Shown: positions 11,788 through 23,850 of the stretch, one piece after another
Layout of the letters: every line of letters begins with the position of its first letter
How positions within the stretch are numbered: the first letter of the stretch is position 1
From: Zingiber officinale
Taxonomy: Eukaryota > Streptophyta > Magnoliopsida > Zingiberales > Zingiberaceae
Assembly: GCF_018446385.1 (NCBI RefSeq)
Contig: NC_056004.1
Location: forward strand, 25,922,492-25,986,491
Reading direction: 5' to 3'
DNA: 64,000 bases
Notes under the pieces: generated by a model
Databases searched by the model: none
What the model was told of the DNA's origin: nothing
Seen by the model: only the letters and a program-made list of their open reading frames with translations
Made by a program: the position numbers and the translations under genes

Positions 11788-13539
11788 ATGGAGAAGGCTT
11801 GGATGGACTATCCCCACGGTAGTCTTGAATATCGAGTAGGAGTCCTGCACTTTTTACGTTACGCATTTGATGACACAAATGAAGAAGCCACAAAACCGTG
11901 TCCTTGTCGCAAATGCATAAACTCATTGAATCATGATCGTCAGACAATACATGAACATTTGTTGATAAATGGTATTTTACAAGATTATCGTATTTGGAGT
12001 TTTCATGGAGAAAAATTTATTATACAATCTCATGATAGTGTAAGCAACGATCTTCCAGCTTCTTATAAGGAGGTTTCTAGTATGGCTATGCATGAACCTA
12101 TGATACAAGACATGATACGTGAAGCACTTGGGATTCCTGAAGAACCAATTGTGAATAATGAGAACTACGCTGGTGCATCAACAAGTCATATGGGATATGA
12201 CTCTAATGTAGAAGATTTTTATCGATTGTTAGATGATTCTAAACAACCATTATATGTCAGATGCACTGAGTTTTCAAAATTGATGTTCCTTGTTGAATTA
12301 TTTAAGTTGAAAGTAAGTGGGAAATGGAGTGATAAATCATTCACGTCATTATTGGAGTTTCTTCGCCGAGCACTTCCATCTGAAGCACAAGTACCTAATA
12401 CTTTTTATGAGGCTAAAAAATTAATTTCTAAACTAGGACTTCAGTATGAAAAAATACATGCTTGTCCAAATGATTGCATGATTTATTGGGAGGAAAATAA
12501 GAATGAACAAGCTTGTAAAGTGTGTAACCTCTCAAGATGGAAGGACTTGCAGAAACAAACCAAGAAGTCAAATAAAGGTGGAAAAAAACGTCTTTTGGTG
12601 AAGACTCCAGCCAAGATATTTTGGTATTTTCCTTTAAAACCAAGATTACAACGATTATTCATGTCATCTAAGACAGCTGAAAACATGCAATGGCATTCTA
12701 AGAAACGGGTTTCGGATGGAATTATGAGGCATCCGGCCGATTCACAAGCATGGAAGGCATTTGATGAACGACATCATGACTTTGCATCTGATCCTCGAAA
12801 TGTACGATTGGGACTTGCTGCTGATGGTTTTAATCCGTTTAAAAATCAAAGTGTGTCACACAGTACTTGGCCCATTGTCTTGATGCCTTACAATTTACCA
12901 CCTTGGGAATCCATGAAACCCCATTCAATTATTTTATCCACCTTAATTCCAGGCCCAAAAGCACCTGGAAATGATATTGATGTGTACTTGCAACCTTTAG
13001 TGGCTGAGCTGAAAGATTTATGGGAAAATGGGATATCAACATATGATGTTTGCAATAAAGAAATGTTTCAAATGCGTGTTGCATTACTTTGGACAGTCAG
13101 TGACTTTCCTGGTTTAGGATATTTGTCTGGATGGAACACATACGCGAAGAATGCATGTCCAACATGTGCTGATAAGACAGATGCTGTGTACTTAAAGAAT
13201 GGAAAGAAGTGGTCATTCAGAGGACATCGTCGCTTCTTATCTTCAGATGCAAAAATTCGAACAATGGCAAGTTATGGCAAGTCAGAGCTACATGAGTTAG
13301 ATCTGTCTCCGTTGTCTGGATCTGATGTTCTTAAAATGACTCTAAACAAAAATGTCCTGTATGGTAAGAGTAATGCATCGAAGCCAACTGTACGAATAAA
13401 AACGGGGTCAATTGAACAAATGTGGCGAAAAAGAAGTATATTTTTTACTCTTCCTTATTGGGAGTTTAATTTGATCAGACATACAACTAATTGTTTTAGA
13501 CATACATCAGATACTTCTCAGGGAGAACATTACAACTAA
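11788..13539 (+). pseudogene. TNP2-type CACTA transposase, C-terminally truncated (inner element)
   Basis: The 583-residue frame starts MEKAWMDYPHG, the usual N-terminal transposase-associated domain with cysteines CPCRKC and a conserved RIWSFHGE segment. The Transposase_21/TNP2 core follows (VRLGLAADGFNPF, WPIVLMPYNLPPW, LWTVSDFPGLGYLSGW). After KRSIFFTLPYWEFNLIRH it breaks into an unrelated tail and stops. The intact relative at 17173 continues from this point with NLDVMHIEKN and then several hundred residues, including DUF4218- and DUF4216-like parts. About half the protein is therefore missing, by internal deletion. The start fits the position after an AG splice-like TAG at 11781-11783. 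Confidence 0.85.
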
Positions 13540-13909
13540 TTTTGATTCTTGGAGGTAATTTCTTGCTTGAAGTAATATATTTGAATCTAGTTTCTAGAAT
13601 TTTGGATGACTGTCCCAGACTATCATATTGTTTTAGGCGTGATTAATTTTTATTTTCATAGTTTAAAGATGTTTATATCTCGTTATGTTTTTGACTACCT
13701 TTTGTTAGCTTTTATTTATTGTTGCCATTTTGTAGATAAAATTGTCTGATCTTAATTTTCTGACCTTTTTTTTGGAATTGTCAAAATTTAAAGATATAAA
13801 ATCTGGATAAGAGTTTGAATGTGCAACATAAATATGAGTATGTAATCATCTTTTGAAAAATGTCACACACTTATTGTCTATTTCTGGTAGGAATTGCTTC
13901 ACTTTGAAA

Positions 13910-15897
13910 ATGGTGAACAAAAGAATTCAAAAGTTGCTTCAAAATACCAGAGGGCGATCTAGAAGAGAAGAATCAAATAATAGAGGATTAAATGGTGAAA
14001 ATGAACCACAAGATGTACCACTGCCGCACTCTCCATCGGAAACACAAAATGCTAAATTGGACTTACAACACAATGTTGAGCATAATGAGGAAGGTTAGAA
14101 TTTTTTTGGGGATATGAATAGCTAATTGAATTTACAATGAAGTAACATTATGTTTTTTAATGAATTAACATTATGTTTTAAATACTTTTTTAGGTTCATC
14201 TCAAAGGAGCCAAAATACACGGGGTAGCACAGTGATGAGGGATGTTCATTCATTAGGTCCCAATGACTTACTAGTTGTAAGATTTAATGAAAGGGGTCAA
14301 CCTTATGGAGAAATGCAACCCACGCTTTCAAATTTTGTGGGAACGATTGCTCGAAATGGAAACTTGTTACCCCTTAGTTTTCTAGACCGGAGGAAAATAC
14401 CTAAAAATCGTTTGGATCTTGCATGGGGATATGTAACTGTAAGTTGAGAATCTTTTAGTTCCAAATTTCAATTAGAAATTAATATAATTTGTTTAATATT
14501 CGTAGGAACATTTTTGTATCCCTACTCGCCACAAAAAAATTGTGATGCAAATGATGGGAGTTGCATGGAGGCGATGGACGACCGAAGTCAAGGCAACGTC
14601 TTATGACCCAAATATTCCTTTAGATGAGCTCTTGCAAATTCGTCCTGTCCCTCATAAGCTGACACTCGAGGTTTGGGAAACTTTATGTGACTATTGGAAG
14701 AAGAATGAGGTAGTAATAATAAATTTATTATTTTGTACATATAGATGGGTGTATATGATGCATTTTTGTTAACCTATTGTAGAGAATGTCAAAAATTAAT
14801 AGAGAAAATGCTCATAAAAAACGAAGAATTCATGCACAAGGACGCATAAATATTCCAACATTGGAAGATAAATTTGTAAGCATTATATATAATGATTGTT
14901 TTTATAAGTTCTATATAATTTTTAATTCACAAATTCTATATTTTTAGGGCCGAGATTTAAAGTATTGATTAAAGTGAATAGAATATAGTTGGTGTTAGTT
15001 AAGTTTGATGGCGCAATTTGTTGATTAGTTTTAGGAAAATGGTGTAAAACCTACTCGTATTGAAATATTAAAATTAAGTTGTCATAGTAAAAAGAAAGGA
15101 AGGTCTCCTATTGCTGATGAAGCTATACAACATGAGGTAAGAATTCTGTTTCAATTTTTTAAAATGACTTGTCAATATTTTTGTAATGTTATTCACAATT
15201 TTTGTGTCAGGCTTTATTGAATGAGGCTGTGAAACGCCATCTCCAAGACATGCCAAAGGGAACAGATCCAAGACAAGTGCATGAGCAAGCATTTCGGTAA
15301 TGAGCACATTTAATTTTTGCTAAAGTTATAACTTCTATGATACTAATTATTTTTTATGCAGTGAGGTGTTCGGGCCTGAGCATTCTGGCCGAGTTCGATG
15401 TTTAGGAGCTGGTGCACTGCCTAGCCAAGTTTTTCCTGACCAATATAAGCATAGCCATTGCCAAGGATATGACACTGCTTCGGATGCCATAGAAAAGTTC
15501 AAGGAAATGAAAGAAAAAAATAAAGGAAATGGAAGCTAGGGAGGCAGAGCGAGAAGCACGACTACAAGCATATATGGAAGCACGTGAAGCACAAAGGAAA
15601 ACCGAGATGGAACAATCGATGAGGCGGATGCGGGAACAACAATTCCAAAATTTTATCCGTATTATGCAAAGTATGATGGTTGGAACTGCTGGGGAATCTC
15701 AAGGGCCCGAAACATTACCGGGACAGGTATTAGCATGTTTGATGTTAACAAATGAGTTATTAAAAATTACTTGTATAAATGCATGATGTAAAATCCGCTT
15801 TCTTTTATAGATGGCAAGTGTGATGGCAGAAATCATGCAACAATATATGAGTATTCCATCAAACGCTCAAGAAAATATCCGTAGACCTCCTCCATGA
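13910..15897 (+). pseudogene. TNPA-like (plant Ptta/En/Spm family) multi-exon gene, frameshifted
   Basis: Eight exons with GT-AG borders can be read: about 13910-14093, 14194-14438, 14506-14709, 14783-14875, 15035-15136, 15211-15296, 15362-15726 and 15811-15897. The protein begins MVNKRIQKLLQ. It contains the plant transposase segment with NDLLVVRFNERGQPYG, GTIARNG and AWGYV, then FCIPTRHKKIVMQMMGVAWR, and ends in a glutamate- and arginine-rich coiled coil. Near 15513-15519 a run of seven A puts the reading into an early stop (NKGNGS). With six A the frame would run into MEAREAEREARLQ, so the gene has a one-base slip in this run. In En/Spm the TNPA protein binds the subterminal repeats. Confidence 0.75.
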
Positions 15898-16179
15898 GAG
15901 AAATCAAATGGTAGCAGCTAGAATTTGAGAAAAAGATATTTTGATTTATATTAAGATTGGAAATAAATAATATGTTTTTAGATGAATAATATGCTATTTT
16001 GATTGACAATGATTGTTCGTAAGGATTATGTACTGATTTTTTATGATGGAATGCCATTGTTTTTTTCATCTATTTATTATGTTGAGTTATGGAATGATTT
16101 ATAAAGAAACATAAATGTTTTTTTAAAAAAAAAAAATCTGCCATCTACAAAAGACCGTTCCAAAAAATTAAAAAAATTG

Positions 16180-16700
16180 ATGTTAAACCATTCCAAAATT
16201 ACAAAAAATCGCTTCGAAATATGACTTTCAAGAGCAGTTACGAAATCGTTCCACATGAACACATATAGAAGCAGTGAATAGAAACCCACATTTAGGAGCG
16301 GTTATTATGTGCTCCTGATATGTGCAAACAAAAGCGGTTTCATAAACCACTCCTAGTTTTCACCTTCTACAGCGGTTTAAAAACCATGGCAATATCCATG
16401 TTTCACAATCGGTTGGTCAACCGATTCAACATCCTCACTTGCAAAATCGGTTAACAACCGTACCTAAATATAGATTTCAGATCGGTTTCAGAAATCGCTC
16501 TAATTGAGGATATATTAGAGTGGTTTTTAACCGATGGGAAAACTAACATTTTAGAGCGGTAAGGACAACATTTACCACCGCTTTTATCTTCCGCTCTAAC
16601 TGGGCCTAGCAACGGTGGCAACAAGTGTGCTTGCCAAACCGTTGCAATATTTATAGCAGCGGTGGAAAACCGCTCCTATAAGTCAAATAAACCGGTCCTA
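16180..16700. repeat. Right subterminal repeats of the inner CACTA element
   Basis: AGCGGTTT, AACCGCT and related forms recur through the last 500 bases (for example TAGCAGCGGTGGAAAACCGC near 16653). They mirror those at the left end and support the boundary at about 16718. Confidence 0.75.
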
Positions 16701-16718
16701 TAGCTTCTTTTTTTTGTG

Positions 16719-17172
16719 CCGGCCATGCCGGTGGCCGCTGTTGGCACTGTTGCCACTGTGCCGCTGTGCCGGCTGGCATCAGGCCGCTGTATGTGCCGGC
16801 CGCCAGCGGCCCACTGGCCGCTGTGCCGGTTGCTTGTGAGCCGGATGTTCCAGACGTTGTCTTGGTGATCGTTGCTAAGTTGGACACTGCTGTGTTTGTC
16901 GATAGTAATAATTTATGCTTTGTATTTGTTAATTTTTAGTTAAATTTTGTACTAAGGTGTTTTTATTTTGTAAACAAATAGTATTTGCTGCTCTTCACCG
17001 GTTGACCTACACATCTTCAGGTATATTTTAGTAAATTGTACTTGATATTATTTAGCATGATTTAATTTTGATATATTCGTATATTATTCTGTAACATAAT
17101 ATAGTTATTTCATTTGTAATGTGTTTGTACGTTAATATTTGTTAATTTTCAATTTATTGGTTTAAGGTCAAA
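16719..17172 (+). other. 5' untranslated region of the outer TNP2 gene
   Basis: A GC-rich stretch rich in GCCGGCCGCCAGCGGCC-like repeats (16719-16830) matches the sequence just left of the inner element (10145-10175). An AT-rich part follows that ends in TTTAAGGTCAAA before the ATG. Splice-like CTTCAG/GTATAT at 17020 suggests a leader intron. No coding frame is supported. Confidence 0.5.
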
Positions 17173-20100
17173 ATGTCTATGAACAAAGCTTGGATGCACA
17201 ATCGTTTGGAAAATGGGTTTATTAGAGATGATTTTTTTGCTGAAGTTGAAAAATTTGTGAACTTTGCTAAAAGTCATCCAGAATGTATGAATGGTGATGA
17301 GTTACGGTGTCCGTGTAATCTTAAGAAATGTAGGAATAGAGCTTTTCGTGATGAGGATACCGTGAAGGTTCACATATGCAGAAATGGTTTTGTACCAAAT
17401 TACTATAATTGGTATTGTCACGGGGAGCCTTATGTGTATGAATCAATTGGACCTTCTGGTGGGACGTCATCTGCCACAACTTATACTGCTCCTGATATCT
17501 CAACTAATGATATTGCAATGCAGTCAATGGTTCACGATGCGATGAATGCTGCAGTTGATTATTCCAATATAGATGATGAAACACCAACACCTGAATATCA
17601 GCAACTATATAAAATGTTGAAAGCTAGTGAAAGAGAAGTGTGGGAAGGAATTCCCTCTGGTCATTCTCAGTTATCAGCTACTGCTAGGTTATTGAATATG
17701 AAAGCAGAACATCATTTTTCAGAAAGATGCTATGATGACATATGTCAATTGATGTTAGAATTGCTTCCTGCTGATAACATAATGACTGATAGTTTTTATA
17801 ATACAAAGAAATTGGTCAGAGGTTTAGGCTTGCCTGTAGAGAAAATTGATTGTTATATAAACAACTGCATGATATTTTGGAATGAAGACAATGATCTACG
17901 TGAATGCAAAATCTGTACACACCCTCGTTATAAGCATGGTAATCGTATACTAGGGCAGAAGAAGAAAAAATTGGTTTGGAAAGTCATGTATTATTTTCCG
18001 TTAACTGCTAGACTTCAACGTTTGTATGCATCTACTGCTACAGCTTGCCACATGATATGGCATCATGAACATGAGCACGATGGAGCGCTGATGTGTCATC
18101 CTTGTGATTCCCCTGCATGGAAACATCTTGATGCTTTATTTCCTTCATTTGCAATTGAACCACGTAATGTGAGATTGGGACTTTCCGCCGATGGATTTCA
18201 GCCATTTGGTCAGTCAAGGCAACAATATTCATCTTGGCCAGTTATATTAACACCGTATAATTTACCGCCATGGATGTGTATGAAGGATGAATTTATGTTC
18301 CTTACAGTACTTATTCCTGGTCCAACAAATCTAAAAGAGAAGATAGATATTTTCTTGCAACCTCTGATTGCCGAGTTGAATGAATTATGGAATGTAGGGT
18401 CAGTGACTTACGATGTTGCAAGTAAAACTAATTTTAGATTGCATGCTACATTATTATGGACAATCAGTGATTTTCCAGCATTCTCAATGTTGTCGGGATG
18501 GAGCACGGCTGGTAAATTAGCTTGTCCACACTATATGACAGATTCTGATGCATTTTCATTACCTTATAGTGGGAAAGTATCTTGGTTTGATAATCATCGT
18601 AAATTTTTACCAATTGATCACTCTTTTAGGCGAAATAAGAAATTCTTTTTAAAAAATGTTGTTGTGAGAAAATCTCCTCCAGCTCATCTTTCAGGTGAAG
18701 AAATCATTGAGCAAATAGACAGTTATGGATTTCTACCAGTATCTCAACCTGGTTCCGATGAGTTAAATAAATACATTGTTAGGATGTGCAAGTGTGGTTG
18801 GAAGAAAAGAAGTATTTTTTGGGAGCTACCATATTGGAAGCATTTACTTATTAGACATAATTTGGATGTCATGCATATTGAGAAAAATTTCTTCGATAAT
18901 ATTTTCAATACTGTGATGAATGTGCCTGGAAGAACTAAAGACACTGCAAAATCACGTGAAGAATTAAAGGAACTAGTTAATAGACCAGAGTTGCATCAGG
19001 ATGAAACAACCAACAGATTTCCAAAAGCTTGTTATACATTAGACAAAGATGGTAAGCAAGCTTTATGCAATTGGTTGAAAGAAATCAAATTTCCAGATGG
19101 GTATGCCTCAAATATGGCTAGATGCGTGGATGTGAATAGATTAAAGATGTTTGGAATGAAAAGTCATGACTGTCATGTATTCATGCAAAGACTTATTCCA
19201 GTAGCCTTCCATGACTTACTTCCTCAACATGTTTGGCAAGCACTCACTGAATTGAGTCTATTTTTTAGAGATTTGACAGCGAGATGTATTATGATGGATG
19301 ATATGCTTCGGCTAGAAACAGACATTCCTCTTATATTATGTAAGCTGGAGCGCATATTTCCACCTAGTTTTTTTTATTCAATGGAACATCTACCAGTGCA
19401 TTTACCAACGAGGCACAAATAGGAGGGCATGTGCAGTACAGATGGATGTATCCATTTGAACGGTTTTTGAGGAAATTAAAAAATAATGTTTGTAACAAAG
19501 CAAGAGTTGAGGGTTCAATCTGTAATGCTTATCTGGTTGAAGAAGCATCTTCTTTCTGTTCATATTATTTTGCTGATGGTGTGCAAACAAGACACCGCAA
19601 CTGTCCTAGAAATTTTGATGATGTTCAGCCGATAGACCCATCGATGCTTTATATTTTCAAATTTTCTGGTAAATCAATGAGTGCATCACGTTCTAGATGG
19701 TTAACCGAAGATGAATACAATGCTGCAAGAACATACATACTATTAAACTGTGAAGAGGTCAAGCCATACATAAAGTAAGTTAACTACTCTAAATAAATAA
19801 TTATTCACTCTTAAATATCTTTCTTGATATCTCAATATTTATATAATTACATTCTTTCTCATCTTATACGAACAACAACTATATATACAAAATCCATCAA
19901 TTGCTGCAAGTGAGGTAGCTGAAAAGTTAGAGACTGAATTTGCACTATGGTTTCAAATATATGTAAGTTACAAAATTTATAAAAAAATTTCCTTCAATCC
20001 TATTAATAGGTGTCCTAATTTATATGTGGACTATATTTTATAGGTGAAAGACCGTAGAATATCAAATGTGCAAGATGATAGGATAATGAATATTGCATCA

Positions 20101-20754
20101 GGCCCGCTTCGTAAAATTAAGGTGTACTCTGGTTACTATGTTAATGGCCTTAAATTTCACGTGACACAAAGAAATTCACAGAGATTAACTTATAATTCTG
20201 GTGTTTGCGTCAAAGGATCTATGGACAACAACAATACTGAGTTTGATTACTATGGTAGACTTGAGGAGATCATAGAGATTGAATATCCTGCATTACCAAT
20301 AAAGAGGTGTGTGTTGTTCAAGTGTTCATGGTATGATCCGACACCAAGAATAGGTACTAGAATTCATCCAAATTATAATTTAGTTGAGGTTAATGCAAAC
20401 AAAAGATTCAACAAATTTGAGCCTTTCATTTTTGGGATACAAGCGGGTCAGGTTTTCTATCTTGAATACCCTACGAAGAGAAGAAGATCTAGTGAATGGT
20501 TGTCTATTTGTCGAATCAAGTCTCGCTCAACCATAGAGATGCCGAACACAGTCACTCCTCAAAATCATGATGCATTTCAGAATGATGAAGTGGAGAGACA
20601 TTTAGTTGATTTACAACTCCAATCTACTTCTCAATTACTTGTAAATGTTAATGTCACTTACGAAGAGATTGATGATGGAGAGATCTCGAACAGTGAGTAT
20701 GAAGTTGAACTAAGCTCATCTAGCGAAGAGGACATAGCAACTGTACAGAGTTGA
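17173..20754 (+). pseudogene. TNP2-type CACTA transposase (outer element), nearly complete but frameshifted
   Basis: Exon 1 (17173-19774) starts MSMNKAWMHNRL, with the transposase-associated domain (CPCNLKKCRNR) and then the Transposase_21/TNP2 core (VRLGLSADGFQPF, PYNLPPWMCMK, LIRHNLDVMHIEKNFFDN). At about 19409 one base is missing: the frame ends in LPTRHK and a TAG at 19420-19422, while the +1 frame gives the expected QYRWMYPFERFLRKLKNNV of a DUF4218 domain. Exon 2 is about 19869-19962 and exon 3 is 20044-20754, with a DUF4216-like segment (VFYLEYPTKRRRSSEWLSI) and an acidic tail. No AG acceptor is visible before exon 2. Two separate lesions make the copy inactive. The family cuts and inserts CACTA elements. 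Confidence 0.88.
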
Positions 20755-20895
20755 TTAGTCAGATGGTAACGATGATTAAGTATTATAATTAGTAATCATC
20801 AAGTAAGTTATACTTTCGTATTAAATTGTAATTTTATTATCATGTTTTCATCACCTTATTATTATGTGTTCTAATGTTGTTTTACAGATATCATT

Positions 20896-22290
20896 ATGGC
20901 AGAGCAGCAACCTGTAGCACCACGTGGCTACAAGGTCCTTAAAGTCGTCGGGGACTCGTACATATTTTTCATTATATTAATTCAAGTTAATATATAATTG
21001 ATTTCTCTTAACTTAATATTATTTTGTGCAGGTTCACTCCAGATGGTCATCGAGTTGCCACATATATCACGGGAAAATTCAAAGAACGAGTTAGTGCGTC
21101 TGGTACTACATGGAGGCATGTAGACCAAGAGATGAAGATATTTTACTATAATGAATTTGTGGTAAGTAAATTTAATATATTTGGTATTATATTTAATATA
21201 GTTATCACTTAACTTAAATGCTTAACTTATAATTGCAGAAAATGTATACATGGGAGAACGGGCATGAAGAAGAATTTAAATCTATATGGAATACATACTG
21301 TGTCAAACAATACAAAGACCATATGTATTACATGAGAAAGAAGGGCGTTAGACCTGCGTATGTTTCCGAGGCGATATGGAGTGCATGGACGGCCACCTGG
21401 GCTGCAGAAAGATGGCAGACAAATGCTGAAAAGGCAAAAGCAAATAGAAATACAGAACCAAGTGGCCCGAGCACCGGAACAACTCGGCATATGTCAGGAT
21501 CCAGATCTATTGTAGAGCATACCATGGATCTGGTGAGTAAAATTTAAAGTTATACATTGTAACAAATTATGTTTTTATTAGCAAACTTGTATAATTTTAT
21601 CCAAAAAAATTTTGTATGTAGGAACGCGAGCTTGCCCGACAGCCCACATGTATGGAGGTCTTTCTCAAGACCCATAAGAAGAAGGATGGTTCATTTGTTG
21701 ATTCTCGATCTCAGACTCTCCATGTAAGATTATTAACTTTATTGCATTTGTTCATTTGTATATTAATTAGTAGTCAGCAATACTGATTAAATTGGATATT
21801 ATTTATTTGTTTACAGCAACAAATGACAGAAAGGGTGGCTCAGGCATCTCAGCCATCAGTAGAGGGGGGAGATTCACAGTCTCTATCCACCGACGCTCTA
21901 AATGAGATTTATTATGATATTGTTGGTGGAAGGACAAAAAACTCTACCCTCTACGCCCTGGGCTCTCAAGCAAAAGTTACATTTAATTGTCTGAGAAATC
22001 CGGCCGGCCGTGCTAGTTCCTCTTCATCTAGTGAGATGCAGTCTTTAAGACGTGAAAATCAAGAACTGCGCACTCAATTGAAATCAATGGATGAGAGGAT
22101 GGCCGATATGGAACAGTGGCGAGCTGATGAGGAGAAGAGGAGATCTGATGAGGAGAAGAGAAGAGCCGAACGTGACAAGAGTAATGATGATCTCATGGCC
22201 CAGATGCGCCAGATCGTGGCTAATTTCACCCAGGGGTCACATGGTTCTGAGTCACAGGAGACTCAAGATCCATCAGCCGGTGATGATTAG
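20896..22290 (+). CDS. TNPA-like protein of the outer CACTA element (plant Ptta/En/Spm family)
   Basis: Five exons join in frame: 20896-20957, 21032-21161, 21239-21532, 21622-21723 and 21817-22290, all with GT-AG borders, giving 353 residues with no stop. The start ATG gives MAEQQPVAPRGYKVLK. The middle has the plant transposase core (YYNEFV, YMRKKGVRP, WTATWAAERW). The end has SRSQTLH, then YDIVGGRTKNSTLYALGSQA and a charged coiled coil (MDERMADMEQWRADEEKRR). The family is taken to bind the subterminal CCGACGG repeats and act with TNP2. It lies about 140 bases after the TNP2 stop, the usual order. Unlike its partner it looks intact, so it could still act on related elements elsewhere; that is inference. 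Confidence 0.8.
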
Positions 22291-23070
22291 CATTTTCTGA
22301 GGTATGTTCAATTATACTTTATTAGTTTTTTATTTATCATATATAGAATGTGGTAATATATTTATTCCATTTTAATATTTGGTATAATATGTTCATTTAA
22401 TTTCTAAATATTTCAGGAGTCACGTTCGGTTCTATTTACATACTGGCTCTTCATATGATCATATGCTCCTTTTTGTGTCCAGGTATCATTTTATTATAAA
22501 TAAAATTTGATATACATATATGCAAAAATGTTTATTTATATATCAACATGATCATTTGATATTTGTCTTTTGACAGAATTTCTAGCATTATCTTTCATTC
22601 TTGTATTATTTTACGTACTCTGCACTATGGTATGTATTCTGTAACTTTGCACTATGCTATGTATCATTTTGACAGGATTTATATATGCACTATGATATTT
22701 TGTTCAGTTTAGTTTGTTTTAGATGATTATAGTTGTTTCTAATAATATGATATTGTGATTGTTTAAGTGTCGATTGTTTAAAAGTGATTGTTATATATAT
22801 ATATATATATGTATGATGTAAGTTAGTAAGCGTGGAATATATGTTTGTATATAGTTGTATCAATGAAGTGTTAGAATGTTATGATTGTTTAACTGTGGAT
22901 TGTGTAAATGTGATGTTTTAATTTATGTGTGGATTATATATATTTGTGTGGATTATATATATTTGTGTGGATTGATTGTAATGAATTATATTTGTGATGG
23001 TTTGTATATTTGGAAATTGTATATATGGAAATTGTCAAAACAGATCGTTCCTGGAATTTTTTTTTTTTAG
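22291..23070. other. 3' region of the outer CACTA element
   Basis: AT-rich non-coding DNA with a TA dinucleotide run near 22794 and several GTGTGGATTATATATATTT repeats near 22925-22975. It probably holds the 3' untranslated region of the TNPA-like gene. No gene is seen. Confidence 0.5.
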
Positions 23071-23074
23071 TTTA

Positions 23075-23400
23075 CCGACGGAAATATAAATCCGTCGGTA
23101 AATATCGAAAAAATCCACCGACGGAAATGCAGTTTTCCGTCGATAGATTGATATGTTACCGACGATAATTACCGACGGAACTATTCTTCCGTCGGTAATT
23201 CATTCCTCCCCAAAAGACACTGTTCCGACAATGTTTCCGACGGAATTATGGTCCGTCGGTATATTATTACTGACGGAAATAAGATCTTCCGTCGATAATG
23301 ACCTTTCCGACAAATCGGTTTCCGACAACTACAAATCCGTCGGTATTCCGTCGGTAGCCTATTATACCGACGGAATACCGACGGATAATTCAGTCGGTAA
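23075..23400. repeat. Right subterminal repeats of the outer CACTA element
   Basis: ACCGACGG and CCGTCGGT forms recur more than a dozen times up to the terminal TTTTTTGTAGTG, matching the left-end array. Confidence 0.85.
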
Positions 23401-23422
23401 AACTGTTTTTTTTTTTGTAGTG

Positions 23423-23850
23423 TATTTAGCAATGTCCTATTTCAAAATCTTGATTCCATTCCCTTCAACCAATACAAGGTTTGAGAATGAATACATTCTC
23501 TTATTCCCAAACCCCTAAATCAAATGTCACTATTTAAACAAAATAATAGTATAAACTTCTAGGCATTCTAAAAATTGATAATACTTTATATAAAAAACAT
23601 TTAATTGCAACTATTTTCGCAACTATTTTCTAAAATAATTTACCAAGTATTAAAAAAATTATAGATTGCTCAATTATTAGGCTCTGTACCCAAATAATTT
23701 GGTGAGCCTCCAATTCGTCAAAAAAAAAAAAAAAATCTAACTGTGTTTTTTTTCCAACGTGATTGTAGTTGTAAATTTCTGTGGAGTACCTGCACCTGGT
23801 AAATTCTATAATAGATCGAGACTTTGGAGCAACTCGTGCCAAATTGGGAT
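23423..23850. other. Host sequence downstream of the kinase gene
   Basis: This begins with the second TAT copy and continues the host sequence cut at 9709. It is AT-rich and probably includes the 3' untranslated region of the minus-strand kinase. No gene or clear poly-A signal was identified. Confidence 0.5.

Larger units (their letters stand above)
10176..16718 (+). mobile_element. Second CACTA element of another family, nested in the first
   Basis: The left end is CACTACAAAAAAACCAATG, followed by GAGCGGTT/AACCGCT repeats. The right end, inverted, reads CACAAAAAAAAGAAGC, then CTATAGGACCGGTTTATTTG, which matches the left interior TTTTAGGACCGGTCTTCTAAG. The last bases appear to have lost TAC from CACTAC, and no matching 3-bp duplication is seen (GGC left, CCG right). 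The flanks are the GC-rich 5' part of the outer element. It carries a truncated TNP2 frame and a TNPA-type gene, so it cannot supply full transposase. Confidence 0.85.
9710..23422 (+). mobile_element. CACTA (En/Spm) DNA transposon, 13.7 kb, both ends present
   Basis: The left end is CACTACAAAAAATATATAG and the right end, inverted, is CACTACAAAAAAAAAAACAG. Both continue into TTTTACCGAC. The element is flanked by TAT at 9707-9709 and 23423-23425, the 3-bp duplication typical of CACTA elements. It carries a TNP2-type transposase (17173-20754) and a TNPA-type gene (20896-22290), both plus strand, with CCGACGG subterminal repeats at each end. Removing the nested element at 10176-16718 leaves about 7.2 kb, a normal size for an autonomous CACTA element. 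Ends look functional but the transposase gene is damaged. Confidence 0.95.
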
